NCBI GenBank assembly: GCA_030145715.1
Contig: JAIXHQ010000020.1
Location: 1-51,726 of the forward strand
Length of the DNA: 51,726 bases
DNA from: Sphingopyxis sp.
GTDB taxonomy: Bacteria > Pseudomonadota > Alphaproteobacteria > Sphingomonadales > Sphingomonadaceae
Reading direction: 5' to 3'
This document shows positions 1 through 9,586 of this stretch, in pieces. Position numbers and translations under genes: made by a program. The notes beneath the pieces are model-generated. The model did no database searches. It saw only the letters and a program-made list of their open reading frames with translations, and was not told where the DNA came from. Position 1 is the first letter of the stretch. Each line of letters begins with the position of its first letter.

Positions 1-2
1 GG

Positions 3-88
3 TGGTGGACAGGGCTGGATTCGAACCAGCGTACGGAAACCCGGGCAGATTTACAGTCTGCTGCCTTTAACCACTCGGCCACCTGTCC
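3..88 (-). tRNA. tRNA-Tyr (GTA anticodon)
   Basis: Read on the minus strand, the sequence folds as a tRNA with a perfect 7-bp acceptor stem (GGACAGG with CCTGTCC), an A discriminator and an encoded CCA end at 3-5. The anticodon loop reads CTGTAAA, giving anticodon GTA and therefore tyrosine. The T loop contains the usual GGTTCGAATCC. The 86-nt length fits a class II tRNA with a long variable arm, as expected for bacterial tRNA-Tyr. The gene is complete and transcribed away from rlmB. Confidence 0.96.
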
Positions 89-119
89 ATTGGGGCCCGC
101 TTTGGGAAGTGGCCCAATG
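88..119. repeat. Inverted repeat between tRNA-Tyr and rlmB
   Basis: CATTGGGGCC at 88-97 pairs with GGCCCAATG at 111-119, with one bulged G and a 13-nt loop. It lies at the 5' edge of the tRNA gene, in the short divergent gap before rlmB. It could be an operator or a chance palindrome. No T-run follows, so it is not a standard terminator. Confidence 0.3.
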
Positions 120-169
120 GCGAAACGAGGCTTGCCTGTCAATGCCAGTCATGGGAAAGGCGCGCCATC

Positions 170-937
170 ATGCGTCAATTTTCTCGCCATCGTCGCCCCG
201 CCGGCCAAACCCCGCGCGGACAAGCCATTCGTTTCTGGGGCCGCCACGCCGTGTTGGCCGCGCTCGCCAATCCCGAACGCACCGTCAAGCGCATCTGGGG
301 CACGCGCGAGGCGCTGGGCCAGCTCGACCTGCCGCCAGTGATTCCGATCAACTATGCCGACGTGACCGACCTCGCGCGGCTCGTGGCGCGCGATGCACCG
401 CATCAGGGGCTGGTGATCGAGGTCGACCCGCTCGACGGCGTTTTTCTTGGCGACCTGTTGCAGGAAGAAATGGACGCGGACAGCCGGCGGCCGTTGATCG
501 TCCTCGACCAGGTGACCGACCCGCACAATATCGGCGCGGTTCTGCGTTCGGCGGCGGCGTTCGACGCGTCGGCGATCATCACGCAGGATCGCCACAGCCC
601 GCCCGAAAGCGGGGTCATCGCACGTTCGGCGTCAGGTGCGCTGGAAATCGTGCCGTGGGTGCGCGTCGTCAACCTGTCGCGCGCGCTGGAGGAAATCGCC
701 GAGGCGCAATATTGGCGTATCGGATTGATGGGCGACACCGAAACGACGCTCGGATCGACACTCGACGGCAGCAAGGTGGCGCTCGTCCTTGGTTCGGAAG
801 GCGACGGGATGCGTCACAATGTCATGGAACATTGCGACGTGCTGGCGAAATTGCCGATCTCTCCGCAGATGGAAAGCCTCAACATTTCCAACGCCGCGGC
901 GATCGCCCTCTATGCCGTTGCGACCACCGCCGCTTAA
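170..937 (+). CDS. rlmB: 23S rRNA (guanosine-2'-O-)-methyltransferase, TrmH/SpoU family (RlmB-like)
   Basis: This is a SpoU-family RNA 2'-O-methyltransferase that uses S-adenosylmethionine and probably modifies 23S rRNA (G2251 in E. coli). The 255-residue protein has an N-terminal L30e-like substrate-binding part ([11 protein letters not shown] near residue 24). The C-terminal SPOUT knot domain shows all three family motifs: [22 protein letters not shown] and [13 protein letters not shown]. The length is normal. A GGGAAAGG stretch lies just upstream of the ATG. The stop overlaps the end of the convergent ferredoxin gene by 4 nt. The exact target nucleotide is inferred from the family, and RlmB and other SpoU methylases are hard to separate by eye. 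Confidence 0.88.
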   Translation: MRQFSRHRRPAGQTPRGQAIRFWGRHAVLAALANPERTVKRIWGTREALGQLDLPPVIPINYADVTDLARLVARDAPHQGLVIEVDPLDGVFLGDLLQEEMDADSRRPLIVLDQVTDPHNIGAVLRSAAAFDASAIITQDRHSPPESGVIARSASGALEIVPWVRVVNLSRALEEIAEAQYWRIGLMGDTETTLGSTLDGSKVALVLGSEGDGMRHNVMEHCDVLAKLPISPQMESLNISNAAAIALYAVATTAA

Positions 938-1251
938 TCCTCGGCGGCGATCCGCACGCGAAGGCCGTCCAGCGCGTCCGTGAAGGGCAGTTGGCACGAC
1001 AGGCGCGACGTGGCGTCACGGTCGGTCGTCGAATCGAGCAGGTCGTTTTCGTCCTCGCTCATCGCCGGCAGTTGATCCGTCGCACCGGCTTCGACGTGCA
1101 CGTGGCACGTGGCGCACGAACAACAGCCGCCGCATAGCGCCAACAGCTCGTCAAAGCCCGCATCGCGGATATTTTCCATGACCGTCAGGCTGGTATCGCC
1201 CTCGATCTCATGCTCGTTTCCGTCGCGCGTCACGACAATCAGCTTCGCCAT
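934..1251 (-). CDS. 2Fe-2S ferredoxin, adrenodoxin type
   Basis: A 105-residue electron carrier with a plant/vertebrate-type 2Fe-2S fold. Cys40, Cys46, Cys49 ([15 protein letters not shown]) and Cys86 (RLSCQLP) are the four cluster ligands. The CATCHV motif is typical of adrenodoxin-like ferredoxins that serve cytochromes P450 or Fe-S cluster assembly. The start was placed at the ATG opening MAKLIVV because the reading frame upstream has no ferredoxin similarity. No reductase or P450 gene is nearby, so the partner is unknown. It is convergent with rlmB (4-nt overlap) and divergent from the glycosylase gene at 1354. Confidence 0.9.
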   Translation of the reverse strand: MAKLIVVTRDGNEHEIEGDTSLTVMENIRDAGFDELLALCGGCCSCATCHVHVEAGATDQLPAMSEDENDLLDSTTDRDATSRLSCQLPFTDALDGLRVRIAAED

Positions 1252-1353
1252 GCCAGTCCCCATATAGTCCTTTGTCGCTGGCGCTATGTCGCGCGTTGCG
1301 CGGCAAATCAAGCGTTGCTAATGAGATAGCAGAGAACAAATGGAGAATATGCG

Positions 1354-1971
1354 ATGGGCCTCAGCCAGGCGCAGTTGAACGCGGGAATCGACGCACTTGC
1401 GGACCGTGATGCAAATTTCGCCCGCGCTCTCGGCAATGCGGGCTACCCCGAACCGCGGATTCGCGCGCCGGGCTATACGACGCTGCTGCGCACCATCGTC
1501 GGCCAGCAGGTCAGCGTCGCGGCGGCGTCCTCGATCTGGAACAAGTTGGAGGCGCAATTCGGAGAGGGATGTCCGGCAGAGGTGATCGCCGAAGCCGGGT
1601 TCGACTCGCTGCGCGCATGCGGCCTGTCTGGCCAGAAACAGGGCTATGCCAAAAGCCTCGCGCAGCTCATTCTTGACGGAGAGCTGCAATTCGACGCCTT
1701 GCCCGCCGATGACGAGGAAGCGATCGCACTGTTGACCAAGGTCAAGGGCATCGGCCGCTGGTCGGCCGAAATCTACCTGCTGTTTGCCGAGGGGCGCCCC
1801 GACATCTGGCCCGCCGGCGACCTGGCGGTGCAGGAAGCCGTCGGCCGCATCCTGCAACTAAAGGCTCGCCCGACCGAAAAGGCGGTGCGCCTGCTCGCCG
1901 AACCGTGGCGCCCGCACCGCGGCGCGGCAGCGATATTTAGCTGGCATTGTTATAATATGGATGTGATCTGA
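1354..1971 (+). CDS. DNA-3-methyladenine glycosylase II, HhH-GPD superfamily (AlkA-like)
   Basis: A base-excision repair glycosylase of 205 residues that would remove alkylated purines from DNA. The helix-hairpin-helix segment is LTKVKGIGRWSAEIYL (about residues 129-144). The catalytic aspartate follows as Asp156 in PAGDLAVQ. An upstream helical block with TIVGQQVSVAAA matches the core of the family. The protein lacks the N-terminal TBP-like domain of E. coli AlkA, as do many short bacterial homologues. It has no Cys-cluster of the MutY/Nth type, so a 4Fe-4S glycosylase is excluded. Substrate range is inferred from the family. Confidence 0.87.
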   Translation: MGLSQAQLNAGIDALADRDANFARALGNAGYPEPRIRAPGYTTLLRTIVGQQVSVAAASSIWNKLEAQFGEGCPAEVIAEAGFDSLRACGLSGQKQGYAKSLAQLILDGELQFDALPADDEEAIALLTKVKGIGRWSAEIYLLFAEGRPDIWPAGDLAVQEAVGRILQLKARPTEKAVRLLAEPWRPHRGAAAIFSWHCYNMDVI

Positions 1972-2067
1972 GCGACCTGCGCTTATCCGTTCGGGCTTGG
2001 CGGAACAGAAACACGCATCGTCCCGGCGCCCAGCGAACAGGCCTGCCGGTTCGGTGCTGCCGATGGA

Positions 2068-2553
2068 TCAAGCCGCGGCGCTCTCCACGATCGCGGCCAG
2101 ATTCGCGAGCGAGCCGTTCAACCCTGCCTCATGGTCCTTGGCCGAAATCCCCGGCGGCACATGATGCGCGTCGATCGTCACCAATGTACCGCCGCCCTTG
2201 CGCGACAGATACCAGTGCATCGCCATCGTCCCCGAAAAGCGCGGATCGTCCGATTCAAACTCGACCTCCCACACGATCAGCCGCCCATCGTCGAGAACGG
2301 GGATATGAACCGCGACGATGTCGCCGTCCTCATCGCTCTTGGTCTCCACATCGGCATCGCCGAAGCTGAGGCGCATCCGAAAACCCCCGCCGGGGCGAAG
2401 ATCGCAATGGTCGAACGCCCCCGTCGCGCCCTCCGGCGGCAGCCAGCGCGCCAGCTTTGCCGCACTCGTGAAGGCCGCAAAGACGTCGGGAAGCGGCGCC
2501 GCGATCAGCCGTTCGGCATGGTCGGTACGGCGCGTCTTCTTGGTCGGTTTCAA
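2068..2553 (-). CDS. SRPBCC / AHSA1-domain protein
   Basis: A 161-residue protein with the START-like fold typified by the Hsp90-activator Aha1 C-terminal domain (AHSA1, SRPBCC superfamily). The N-terminal pattern [17 protein letters not shown] followed by KLARWLPP is the usual opening. [18 protein letters not shown] and a C-terminal helix with [12 protein letters not shown] follow. Such proteins bind small hydrophobic ligands, but no specific role can be given. The only start that keeps the first strand is TTG at 2553, which overlaps the alaS stop as TTGA. This suggests translational coupling to alaS. Confidence 0.78.
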   Translation of the reverse strand: MKPTKKTRRTDHAERLIAAPLPDVFAAFTSAAKLARWLPPEGATGAFDHCDLRPGGGFRMRLSFGDADVETKSDEDGDIVAVHIPVLDDGRLIVWEVEFESDDPRFSGTMAMHWYLSRKGGGTLVTIDAHHVPPGISAKDHEAGLNGSLANLAAIVESAAA

Positions 2554-5192
2554 ACGAGCGCCGCTTTAACCGCCGCGACAGCCTCACTCGCCGCGCCGCC
2601 ATTTGGACCGCCGCCCTGCGCCATATCGGGACGCCCGCCGCCGCCCTGCCCGCCAAGCGCCGCCACGGCGATCTTGACCAGTTCGACCGCGCTATGGCCG
2701 CCAATCCTGTCATCTGTGACGCCGACCGCGACCGACGCACGCCCGTCATTGACAGCAACGAGCATCGCGATACCGCTGCCGACCTGCTTTTTCAGGCCGT
2801 CGACGGTGCCGCGCAATTCCTTGGGATCGAGCCCCTCGACGATCTGTGCGACGAATGCGATGTCGCCGACCTGCTCGATCGCGGGACCGCTCGCGCCGCC
2901 GCCACCGCCCATTGCGAGCGCCTTTTTTGCATCGGCGAGTTCGCGTTCGGCTTTTTTCAGTTGGTCGGCCAGCGCCGCAACGCGCGCCGGCACATCGTCG
3001 GGTGAGGTCTTGAGCGTCGCAGCTGCCGCCCTCAGCGCCTCGTCGCGGCCGCTCAGCCACTGGCGCGCGCCCTCTCCGGTCAGCGCCTCGATACGCCGGA
3101 CGCCGGACGAAACCGCGCTCTCGCCAATGATCTTGAACAATGCGATGTCGCCAAGCGCGCGGACATGCGTCCCGCCGCAAAGCTCGACCGAATAGCTGTG
3201 ATCGTCGGCCTGGCCCATGCTGAGAACGCGGACCTCGTCGCCATATTTTTCACCGAACAGCGCCATCGCGCCCGCCGCGATCGCGTCGTCAGGCGTCATC
3301 AACCGCGTCGATACCGCATCGTTGGCGCGGATATGCGCGTTCACATCGGCCTCAATCTGCGCAATTTCCTCGCCGCTCAACGCGTTGGGATGCGAAAAGT
3401 CGAAACGGAAGCGATCTTCGGCAACCAGGCTGCCCTTTTGCGTCACATGCTCGCCCAGGCGGCGGCGCAGCGCCGCGTGCAACAGATGCGTTGCGCTGTG
3501 ATTGGCGCGAATGCGGTCCCGGCGCGCGGCATCGATGGTCAGTTGCACCGTATCGCCGACCTTCAGCGTACCAGCCTCCAGCTTTGCCTGATGCGTGTGC
3601 AGACGGCCGAGCGGCTTGCCGGTGTCGCTGACCGTCGCCCTGGCGCCCTCCAGCGTCGCGATTGTCCCCGCGTCACCCATCTGGCCACCGCTTTCGCCAT
3701 AAAATGGCGTCTGATTGGTCAGGACGACGACCTCATCGCCCGCCGCGGCTTCGTCGACCGGCTTGCCGTCCTTGACCAGGGCGATGACGGTCGCCTCGCC
3801 CGCGGTCGAGGTATAGCCGGTAAATTCGGTGCTGCCGTTGTTTTCGGCGATGTCGAACCAGATTTCGTCCGAAGCCTTGTCGCCGCTGCCCTTCCACGCC
3901 GCGCGTGCCGCCGCCTTCTGCTGCGCCATCGCCGCATCGAAACCGGCGCGGTCGACCGAAATGTCGTTGGACCGCAGCGCATCCTCTGTCAGGTCATAGG
4001 GAAAGCCGTAGGTGTCATAAAGCTTGAACGCGACCTCGCCGGGCAGCGTGTCGCCCTTGGTCATGCCGACCGTCGCTTCGTCGAGCAGCCGCAGCCCCTT
4101 GTCGAGCGTCTGCCGGAACTTCGTCTCCTCGCGCTCCAGCGTTTCGGCGATCAACGGCTGCGCGCGGATCAGGTCGGGATAGGCGGCGCCCATTTCGGTG
4201 GTCAGCGACGGCAACAAGCGGTGCATCAGCGGGTCTTTCGCGCCCAGCAGATGTGCGTGACGCATCGCACGGCGCATGATCCGGCGCAGCACATATCCGC
4301 GTCCCTCGTTCGACGGCAGCACGCCATCGGCGACAAGAAAGCTGGACGCGCGCAGATGATCGGCGATCACGCGATGGCTGGCCTGCGTCGCCCCCTCGGC
4401 GGGCACGCCGGTCAGGTCGACCGACGCCGCGATCAGCGCCTTGAACGTGTCGGTGTCATAATTGTCGTGAACGCCCTGCAGCACCGCCGCGACACGTTCC
4501 AGCCCCATGCCGGTATCGATGCTGGGCCGCGGCAAATCGACGCGCTCACCGCCCGGCAATTGCTCATATTGCATGAACACCAGGTTCCAGATTTCGACGA
4601 AGCGGTCGCCGTCCTCCTCGGGCGATCCGGGCGGCCCACCCCAGATATGATCGCCATGGTCGTAAAAGATTTCGCTGCACGGCCCGCATGGTCCGGTGTC
4701 GCCCATCGACCAGAAATTGTCGCTCGTCGGGATGCGAATGATCCGCTCATCGGGCAAACCCGCGATTTTCTTCCACAGGTCGAACGCCTCGTCATCGGTA
4801 TGATAGACGGTTGCGGTCAGCTTGTCGGGGCTAAGGCCCCAAATCTTGGTAATCAGCGTCCAGGCATGTTCGATCGCCTGTTCCTTGAAATAATCGCCGA
4901 ACGAGAAATTCCCCAGCATTTCAAAGAAAGTATGGTGACGCGCGGTGTAGCCGACATTGTCGAGGTCATTGTGCTTGCCGCCCGCGCGCACGCATTTCTG
5001 GGACGACGCGGCGCGGTTGTATGGACGCTTTTCCAACCCGGTAAAGACGTTCTTGAACGGCACCATGCCGGCGTTGACGAACATCAACGTCGGGTCGTTA
5101 TACGGCACCAACGGTGCCGACGGCTCGATATGATGCTGTGCCTCCCCGAAATAGTCGAGGAATGAGCGGCGAATGTCGTTGGTCGATGTCAT
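2550..5192 (-). CDS. alaS: Alanine--tRNA ligase
   Basis: Class II alanyl-tRNA synthetase that charges tRNA-Ala and hydrolyses misacylated Ser/Gly-tRNA. The 880-residue length is normal. The catalytic domain begins with RRSFLDYF and carries [16 protein letters not shown] and [18 protein letters not shown]. Editing-domain zinc motifs are present as HSATHLLH and CGGTHV. The C-Ala region follows, with a glycine-rich linker (MGGGGGASG) before the last domain. The gene begins 52 nt after the end of the next upstream minus-strand gene and overlaps the SRPBCC gene downstream. No frameshift is seen. Confidence 0.98.
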   Translation of the reverse strand: MTSTNDIRRSFLDYFGEAQHHIEPSAPLVPYNDPTLMFVNAGMVPFKNVFTGLEKRPYNRAASSQKCVRAGGKHNDLDNVGYTARHHTFFEMLGNFSFGDYFKEQAIEHAWTLITKIWGLSPDKLTATVYHTDDEAFDLWKKIAGLPDERIIRIPTSDNFWSMGDTGPCGPCSEIFYDHGDHIWGGPPGSPEEDGDRFVEIWNLVFMQYEQLPGGERVDLPRPSIDTGMGLERVAAVLQGVHDNYDTDTFKALIAASVDLTGVPAEGATQASHRVIADHLRASSFLVADGVLPSNEGRGYVLRRIMRRAMRHAHLLGAKDPLMHRLLPSLTTEMGAAYPDLIRAQPLIAETLEREETKFRQTLDKGLRLLDEATVGMTKGDTLPGEVAFKLYDTYGFPYDLTEDALRSNDISVDRAGFDAAMAQQKAAARAAWKGSGDKASDEIWFDIAENNGSTEFTGYTSTAGEATVIALVKDGKPVDEAAAGDEVVVLTNQTPFYGESGGQMGDAGTIATLEGARATVSDTGKPLGRLHTHQAKLEAGTLKVGDTVQLTIDAARRDRIRANHSATHLLHAALRRRLGEHVTQKGSLVAEDRFRFDFSHPNALSGEEIAQIEADVNAHIRANDAVSTRLMTPDDAIAAGAMALFGEKYGDEVRVLSMGQADDHSYSVELCGGTHVRALGDIALFKIIGESAVSSGVRRIEALTGEGARQWLSGRDEALRAAAATLKTSPDDVPARVAALADQLKKAERELADAKKALAMGGGGGASGPAIEQVGDIAFVAQIVEGLDPKELRGTVDGLKKQVGSGIAMLVAVNDGRASVAVGVTDDRIGGHSAVELVKIAVAALGGQGGGGRPDMAQGGGPNGGAASEAVAAVKAALV

Positions 5193-5244
5193 GCGCGCGA
5201 TCTAGTGCCGGATCGCGCGTTTCTCAAGCATTACGCGCACGCGA

Positions 5245-5985
5245 TCATCGTTGGCACAAACCATCCAGTTCATCGTCCGACAGTCCCTGTTGGTCGGCCA
5301 GTGCTTCCGACACGAACTGCACATCATATTGCGCGATCCGATATTCATTCTCACGCACCCGCTGCAACAAGATACCGCCGCATGTGCCGATGATGCCCGG
5401 GTGATCGTCGATGACCGAGAAATAGGCATAGGCACCCGGATAGGCGGCGCCTTTGGGATTGTTCGTCCATGCCACAAATTGGGGCGTCAGCGTCCCGGTT
5501 TCGCTCGTCCGATGCTGTGTGGCCCCGGCGCGCAGAGCATCCCAGTCCTTCTTGCTGATTTCGATCAACGGATCCATCATCGCCATGCCCGCCACATCTC
5601 CGCGGTTGAACCGATCAAGAAAACGTGTCGCGAAAACCGTCGCGTTCGCCGTTTCGGTCGGGCTGGCCGTCCAGTTTGCCGGAACGGGATTGTACGGGTC
5701 GGTCGCGGGATCGAAACAGAAAAAGCTTTGCCGCATATTTTCGATCAGCGTCACATTGCGCGTCGTATCGATCCGGCTGTCGAAAAAATAGCGACCGAAC
5801 CTGACGCTTTGCGTACCGCAGCGGCGTTTTGCCTGTTCCGAGACCCGCAGCATGACCTTCGTCATTTCCGCCGAATCCATGGTCCCGACCAGCGCATTAT
5901 ATCCTTTGCCCGGAACAGGCTCGATACGGATCGCCACATCGGCTGGCGCCGCCATCAGCAGCGCGATTGCCAAAATCGCCATCAT
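5245..5985 (-). CDS. Secreted protein of unknown function, DUF4019-like C-terminus
   Basis: About 246 residues beginning with a hydrophobic signal peptide (MMAILAIALLMAAPADVA). The start is one of two adjacent ATGs (5985 or 5982) behind a GGGGAGA ribosome site. A GTG six codons earlier is less likely. The C-terminal half (FLDRFNRGDVAGM, then ISKKDWDALRAG, then a strand-rich end with YAYFSVIDD and CGGILLQRV) resembles DUF4019 proteins. That assignment is by eye. A periplasmic location is inferred. The neighbouring gene at 6084 appears to encode a second protein of the same type. It ends 52 nt before alaS on the same strand. Confidence 0.6.
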   Translation of the reverse strand: MMAILAIALLMAAPADVAIRIEPVPGKGYNALVGTMDSAEMTKVMLRVSEQAKRRCGTQSVRFGRYFFDSRIDTTRNVTLIENMRQSFFCFDPATDPYNPVPANWTASPTETANATVFATRFLDRFNRGDVAGMAMMDPLIEISKKDWDALRAGATQHRTSETGTLTPQFVAWTNNPKGAAYPGAYAYFSVIDDHPGIIGTCGGILLQRVRENEYRIAQYDVQFVSEALADQQGLSDDELDGLCQR

Positions 5986-6083
5986 ATTTCTCCCCGCAAC
6001 CACCCCACCGGCGGCGACAATTGGGTCTGGGCAAACAGGCGCGCAACCGCAAGGCCAATCTTCTTATCGATCAAGCCTATATG

Positions 6084-6680
6084 CTAAAAATCGGTCGCAA
6101 TTCCCTTGCCCAGATAGCAGGGCAACTGGCGCAGGACGTCGGCCTTTGGCACGCCATCGTCGATCAGCTCCGCGGGAACCTCTGACGTGTCGGTGCTCAC
6201 GACCGTCCACCCCGCGCCGGGTGCGGCACGGTGAACGACGACATAGCCGCAATCCATCGTCCGGTCCTTGCGATCGCCGCGAAAATCAAATGCGGCATAA
6301 AGGCCCATCGGCTGCCCATCCGGATCGGAATACCAGGTCAGGCGCAGAATGCGGATGGTCCCGTCGGCCCACAGCGTCTGGCGCTTGCGATGGTTCATTT
6401 CCCATTCGAGACGGGGATATGATGCCTGGAAGGACAGGCGGAACATCGCATAGGCCGCGTCATAGTCGCGCCGCGCCAGCGCGAGCGTATATTCGGCGAA
6501 CCGGTCGATCGCGCCCTCTTCGTCGGTCGCCGACGGTTTGAACGAGGGCGTTTGGGGCGCAATGACCTCTCGCTCCACCTCCGGCGCAAGAACCGGCGGC
6601 GCGGCAAGCGCGGGTGACGCGCAGAAAAACAGCGCGATGGCCAGCAATTCGCGCCATCGCGCCGACGCATCAATATCCAT
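6084..6680 (-). CDS. Secreted protein of unknown function, DUF4019-like
   Basis: A 198-residue protein with a signal-peptide-like N-terminus (LLAIALFFCASPALA). A mature domain follows, with FAEYTLALARRDYDAAYAMF, then EWEMNHRKRQTLW, then LYAAFDFRGD and CGYVVVHRA. This is the layout expected of DUF4019 proteins (helical start, then an antiparallel sheet). Its start lies inside the end of the glutathione transferase gene (11-nt overlap), so the two are probably co-translated. Function is unknown. It shares the overall pattern with the product of the next gene downstream at 5245-5985, so the two may be old duplicates. Confidence 0.65.
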   Translation of the reverse strand: MDIDASARWRELLAIALFFCASPALAAPPVLAPEVEREVIAPQTPSFKPSATDEEGAIDRFAEYTLALARRDYDAAYAMFRLSFQASYPRLEWEMNHRKRQTLWADGTIRILRLTWYSDPDGQPMGLYAAFDFRGDRKDRTMDCGYVVVHRAAPGAGWTVVSTDTSEVPAELIDDGVPKADVLRQLPCYLGKGIATDF

Positions 6681-7296
6681 AATAGGCGCCGCCCTTTTCG
6701 CGGGCGCGGCGCCAGGCGGACCGATCGTGACAGGCGTTTACAAAGGCCGCAAGTTTCGGATAGCGGGGTGCCATGCCCTGCATGATCGCGATTTCGGCGG
6801 GAAAGCTCAGCATGATGTCGGCCGCCGACAACGTGTCGCCGATGAAATGGCCGTTGTCGCCGACACGGCTTTCCATATAGGCAAAATGCGCATCGAGTTG
6901 TTCGGAAATGCGCGGTTCGATGGGCGCCGCCGCGTCGCCAAGCCGCGCCGTATAGATGCGCAGCAGGATCGGCGTCATCGCCGACCCTTCGGCGAAGTGC
7001 ATCCATTCAAGATGGCTGATATGATCGTCGCTGCCACGATCCGGCACCAGATGGCCGCCGCCATGCCGATCACACAGATATTCGGTTATCGCACCCGATT
7101 CCGTAATGACGCGGCCGCCGTCCTCGATCACCGGCGATTTGCCAAGCGGGTGAACCACAACCAGTTCGGGCGGCGCAAGGTTCGTCACCGGATCGCGATC
7201 ATAATAGCGGATTTCATATGGCGCGCCGATTTCTTCGAGCAACCACAGGATCCGCTGCGATCGGCTGTTGTTCAGATGGTGGACGATCAGGCTCAT
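6670..7296 (-). CDS. Glutathione S-transferase family protein
   Basis: A 208-residue soluble protein. The N-terminal thioredoxin-like half (HHLNNSRSQRILWLLEEIG) contains the cis-Pro loop (GKSPVIEDG) and the ES motif that binds the glutathione gamma-glutamyl group (ITESGAITEYL). The all-helical C-terminal half includes the N-capping motif of helix 6 (DTLSAADIMLSF). This matches bacterial GSTs of the broad beta/nu-like type. The substrate is not predictable. It lies 10 nt downstream of the ureohydrolase gene and overlaps the next secreted-protein gene, so the three form a transcription unit. Confidence 0.9.
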   Translation of the reverse strand: MSLIVHHLNNSRSQRILWLLEEIGAPYEIRYYDRDPVTNLAPPELVVVHPLGKSPVIEDGGRVITESGAITEYLCDRHGGGHLVPDRGSDDHISHLEWMHFAEGSAMTPILLRIYTARLGDAAAPIEPRISEQLDAHFAYMESRVGDNGHFIGDTLSAADIMLSFPAEIAIMQGMAPRYPKLAAFVNACHDRSAWRRAREKGGAYYGY

Positions 7297-7306
7297 GTCA
7301 TTCTCC

Positions 7307-8131
7307 TCACGCGGTCCGTTGTTGCGGGGTCCCGTTGCGGTCGATCAGCGCGGCCAGTTCGCGCACCAGCTTGGCCCCCAGAATCGCGGTCACGCCGCCG
7401 ACATCCCGACCAGGATGTAGTTCGACGATATCGGCACCGACGATCGGCGCCGTCTGCTTGTGCAAAACGGCCAGAATTTCCCGAACCGTCAGCCCGCCGG
7501 GTTCGGGATGCGCGACGCCGGGCGCGGCCGAGGGGTCCAGTCCGTCGAGGTCGATCGAGATATAGAGCGGACCTTCGAGCACCGGTACGCTTTCGGGTGT
7601 AAAGGCAGCCATCGAAATGATCTCGACACCGAAACGCGATGCCTGTTCGCGGCAATGGGCGTTGAGCGTCCGGATGCCGACCTGAACCAGACGCCCGGCG
7701 TGACCAGCCTCGCAGATGCGGGCGAAGGGCGAGGCGTGGCTGCGGGGATTGCCGGAAAAATCGTCGTAAAGATCGGGGTGGGCATCAAAATGCAGGATGT
7801 GCACCGGCCCGAAACAGGTTGCCGCGGCCTCGACCAATGGAAAAGTCACCGCATGATCGCCGCCGAGCGCCAATGGAACGTCGCCATCCTCATGCAGCAT
7901 CGCGACATGGCGGCGAATCGCGGCATCGTCATATAAGGTGTTTTCTCTGAGCGGAAGGTCGCCGTCATCGGTGAACGCGATGTCGGTGCCGATCTCGGGC
8001 CCCAGCTCGCTCGCCATATTTCCGCGGTCGCTCCACAATGCCGCGCGGATCGCCGCGGGACCGGCGGCGGCGCCACGTTCGAAACTGCTGTTGATGTCGG
8101 TCGGCAGACCGAAAAGACGGATCGCGGGCAT
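7307..8131 (-). CDS. Ureohydrolase family protein (agmatinase/arginase-like)
   Basis: A 274-residue binuclear manganese hydrolase that would cleave a guanidino group to release urea. The metal-ligand motifs are complete: LGGDHAVTFP, HFDAHPDLYDDF and SIDLDGLDPSAAPG. GADIVELHPGRD near the C-terminus corresponds to the conserved E-x-P/H region. Length and motif spacing suit the arginase/agmatinase/guanidinobutyrase superfamily. Which guanidino substrate is used cannot be told from the motifs. First gene of a probable speB-gst-secreted-protein unit. Confidence 0.87.
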   Translation of the reverse strand: MPAIRLFGLPTDINSSFERGAAAGPAAIRAALWSDRGNMASELGPEIGTDIAFTDDGDLPLRENTLYDDAAIRRHVAMLHEDGDVPLALGGDHAVTFPLVEAAATCFGPVHILHFDAHPDLYDDFSGNPRSHASPFARICEAGHAGRLVQVGIRTLNAHCREQASRFGVEIISMAAFTPESVPVLEGPLYISIDLDGLDPSAAPGVAHPEPGGLTVREILAVLHKQTAPIVGADIVELHPGRDVGGVTAILGAKLVRELAALIDRNGTPQQRTA

Positions 8132-8350
8132 AGGCCGCTTGTACCCGCTGAAAAGGACTAGGCAAGAATCAACGGTCAGCGAATGCGCCCGACCAATTGG
8201 CGTTGGCCAAATCCGTCACCTGCCGGCGGATCGGTCCAAATGTTTCGACAAAGCATGGCACAACATGGGTTTCAACGGCGGGCGGGCCGACCTGCTGAGG
8301 AGAGGAATGAGCAGGTCCAAAGGGGCTGGTGGCCCGCCGCCGTCGGCCGA

Positions 8351-8374
8351 CCGGTTCGAAGCAAGGCGAACCGG
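8351..8374 (-). terminator. Perfect 8-bp stem-loop downstream of recA
   Basis: CCGGTTCG at 8351-8358 and CGAACCGG at 8367-8374 form a perfect stem with an 8-nt loop, 11 nt past the recA stop on the minus strand. No T-run follows, so it may be a Rho-assisted or 3'-stabilising hairpin rather than a classical intrinsic terminator. The rest of 8132-8385 shows no supportable gene. Confidence 0.45.
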
Positions 8375-8385
8375 GCGGATGGCAA

Positions 8386-9465
8386 TCAAATGTCGTCGTC
8401 GCCTTCATCGTCGGGGCCGGCCATCATTTCTTCGGCCACGGCGTCGGTACGACCACGGATCGCGGCTTCCAGCCGCTCCCTGAGTTCCGGGTTTTCGGTC
8501 AGGAAATTCTTGGCATTTTCGCGGCCCTGTCCGATGCGGATCGAGTCATAGCTGAACCAGGCGCCTGCCTTTTCCACAAGACCGGCCTTGACCCCAATAT
8601 CCAGAATCTCGCCGATCTTTGAAATGCCCTGCCCGTACATGATGTCGAATTCGACCTGTTTGAACGGCGGCGCGACCTTGTTCTTCACCACCTTTACCCG
8701 CGTCGTATTGCCGACAATCTCGTCGCCATTCTTGATCTGGCCGGTACGGCGAATGTCCAGACGAACCGAGGCATAGAATTTGAGCGCGTTGCCGCCCGTC
8801 GTGGTTTCGGGATTGCCGTACATGACGCCGATTTTCATGCGCAACTGGTTGATGAAGATCACCATGCAGCGCGAACGGCTGATCGAACCGGTCAGCTTGC
8901 GCAGCGACTGAGACATCAGCCGGGCCTGAAGGCCGACGTGGCTGTCGCCCATCTCACCCTCGATTTCGGCGCGCGGAACGAGCGCGGCGACCGAGTCGAC
9001 GACAAGCACGTCGATCGCGTTCGACCGCACAAGCGTATCCACGATTTCAAGCGCCTGTTCACCCGTGTCGGGCTGCGACACGATAAGTTCATCAATGTTC
9101 ACCCCCAGCTTGCGGGCATAGACGGGATCGAGCGCATGTTCCGCATCGACAAAGGCAACCGTGCCGCCGGTCTTCTGAGCCTCGGCAAGCGTATGCAGCG
9201 CCAATGTGGTCTTGCCCGAACTTTCAGGGCCATAGATTTCGATGACCCGGCCGCGCGGCAGGCCGCCGACACCAAGCGCAATGTCCAGGCCCAGCGAGCC
9301 GGTCGAGATCGCCTCGACCTGCATGGCTTCCTTCGATCCCAATTTCATGACCGAGCCCTTGCCGAACGCACGATCAATCTGTGCGAGCGCGGCGTCGAGC
9401 GCCTTTTGCCTGTCCGTGTTGTTCACTGATTTCCCCGATTCGACGAGTGACAATTGTCCGGCCAT
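8386..9465 (-). CDS. recA: Recombinase RecA
   Basis: DNA strand-exchange ATPase and LexA co-protease. The 359-residue protein has Walker [10 protein letters not shown], Walker [11 protein letters not shown], loop L1 with [10 protein letters not shown] and loop L2 [14 protein letters not shown] ahead of the [14 protein letters not shown] stretch. The C-terminus is acidic (DDEGDDD), as usual. The start is ATG at 9465, preceded by GGAAGGGG. Regulation is visible directly: an SOS box lies in the promoter upstream (9542-9556), so the gene should be LexA-repressed. Confidence 0.99.
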   Translation of the reverse strand: MAGQLSLVESGKSVNNTDRQKALDAALAQIDRAFGKGSVMKLGSKEAMQVEAISTGSLGLDIALGVGGLPRGRVIEIYGPESSGKTTLALHTLAEAQKTGGTVAFVDAEHALDPVYARKLGVNIDELIVSQPDTGEQALEIVDTLVRSNAIDVLVVDSVAALVPRAEIEGEMGDSHVGLQARLMSQSLRKLTGSISRSRCMVIFINQLRMKIGVMYGNPETTTGGNALKFYASVRLDIRRTGQIKNGDEIVGNTTRVKVVKNKVAPPFKQVEFDIMYGQGISKIGEILDIGVKAGLVEKAGAWFSYDSIRIGQGRENAKNFLTENPELRERLEAAIRGRTDAVAEEMMAGPDDEGDDDI

Positions 9466-9535
9466 GACCGACCCCTTCCAGCTCTAGAGCGACGACAGGA
9501 GCATCGCAACGCCGAACCTGTGTACGGCATTTGTT

Positions 9536-9563
9536 CTTATAGAACAAGAGGGGAACGAAACAA
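9536..9563 (-). promoter_or_regulatory. Predicted recA promoter
   Basis: On the minus strand TTGTTT (9558-9563) and TATAAG (9536-9541) are spaced by 16 nt and resemble the -35 and -10 boxes of a housekeeping promoter. They lie about 70-100 nt upstream of the recA ATG. The SOS box overlaps the spacer, so bound LexA would block RNA polymerase. The assignment is by consensus matching only. Confidence 0.6.
9542..9556 (-). promoter_or_regulatory. LexA operator (SOS box), alphaproteobacterial type
   Basis: On the minus strand the site reads GTTC-CCCTCTT-GTTC, an exact GTTC-N7-GTTC direct repeat, which is the known alphaproteobacterial LexA site. It sits 77 nt upstream of recA, in the promoter spacer. 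An inverted repeat GTTCT-TAT-AGAAC (9533-9545) shares one half-site with it. Confidence 0.85.
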
Positions 9564-9586
9564 AAATATCCTGACAGGAAATACTG

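Noticed and set aside
3165..5165. Long plus-strand open frame (about 666 codons) opposite alaS
   Set aside because: It is antisense to a clear alaS with all motifs. Its Arg/Ala-rich translation has no domain pattern. Such shadows are expected in GC-rich DNA.
8169..8408. Small 79-codon minus-strand frame between speB and recA
   Set aside because: It overlaps the end of recA, has no ribosome site or recognisable domain and contains the stem-loop at 8351-8374.
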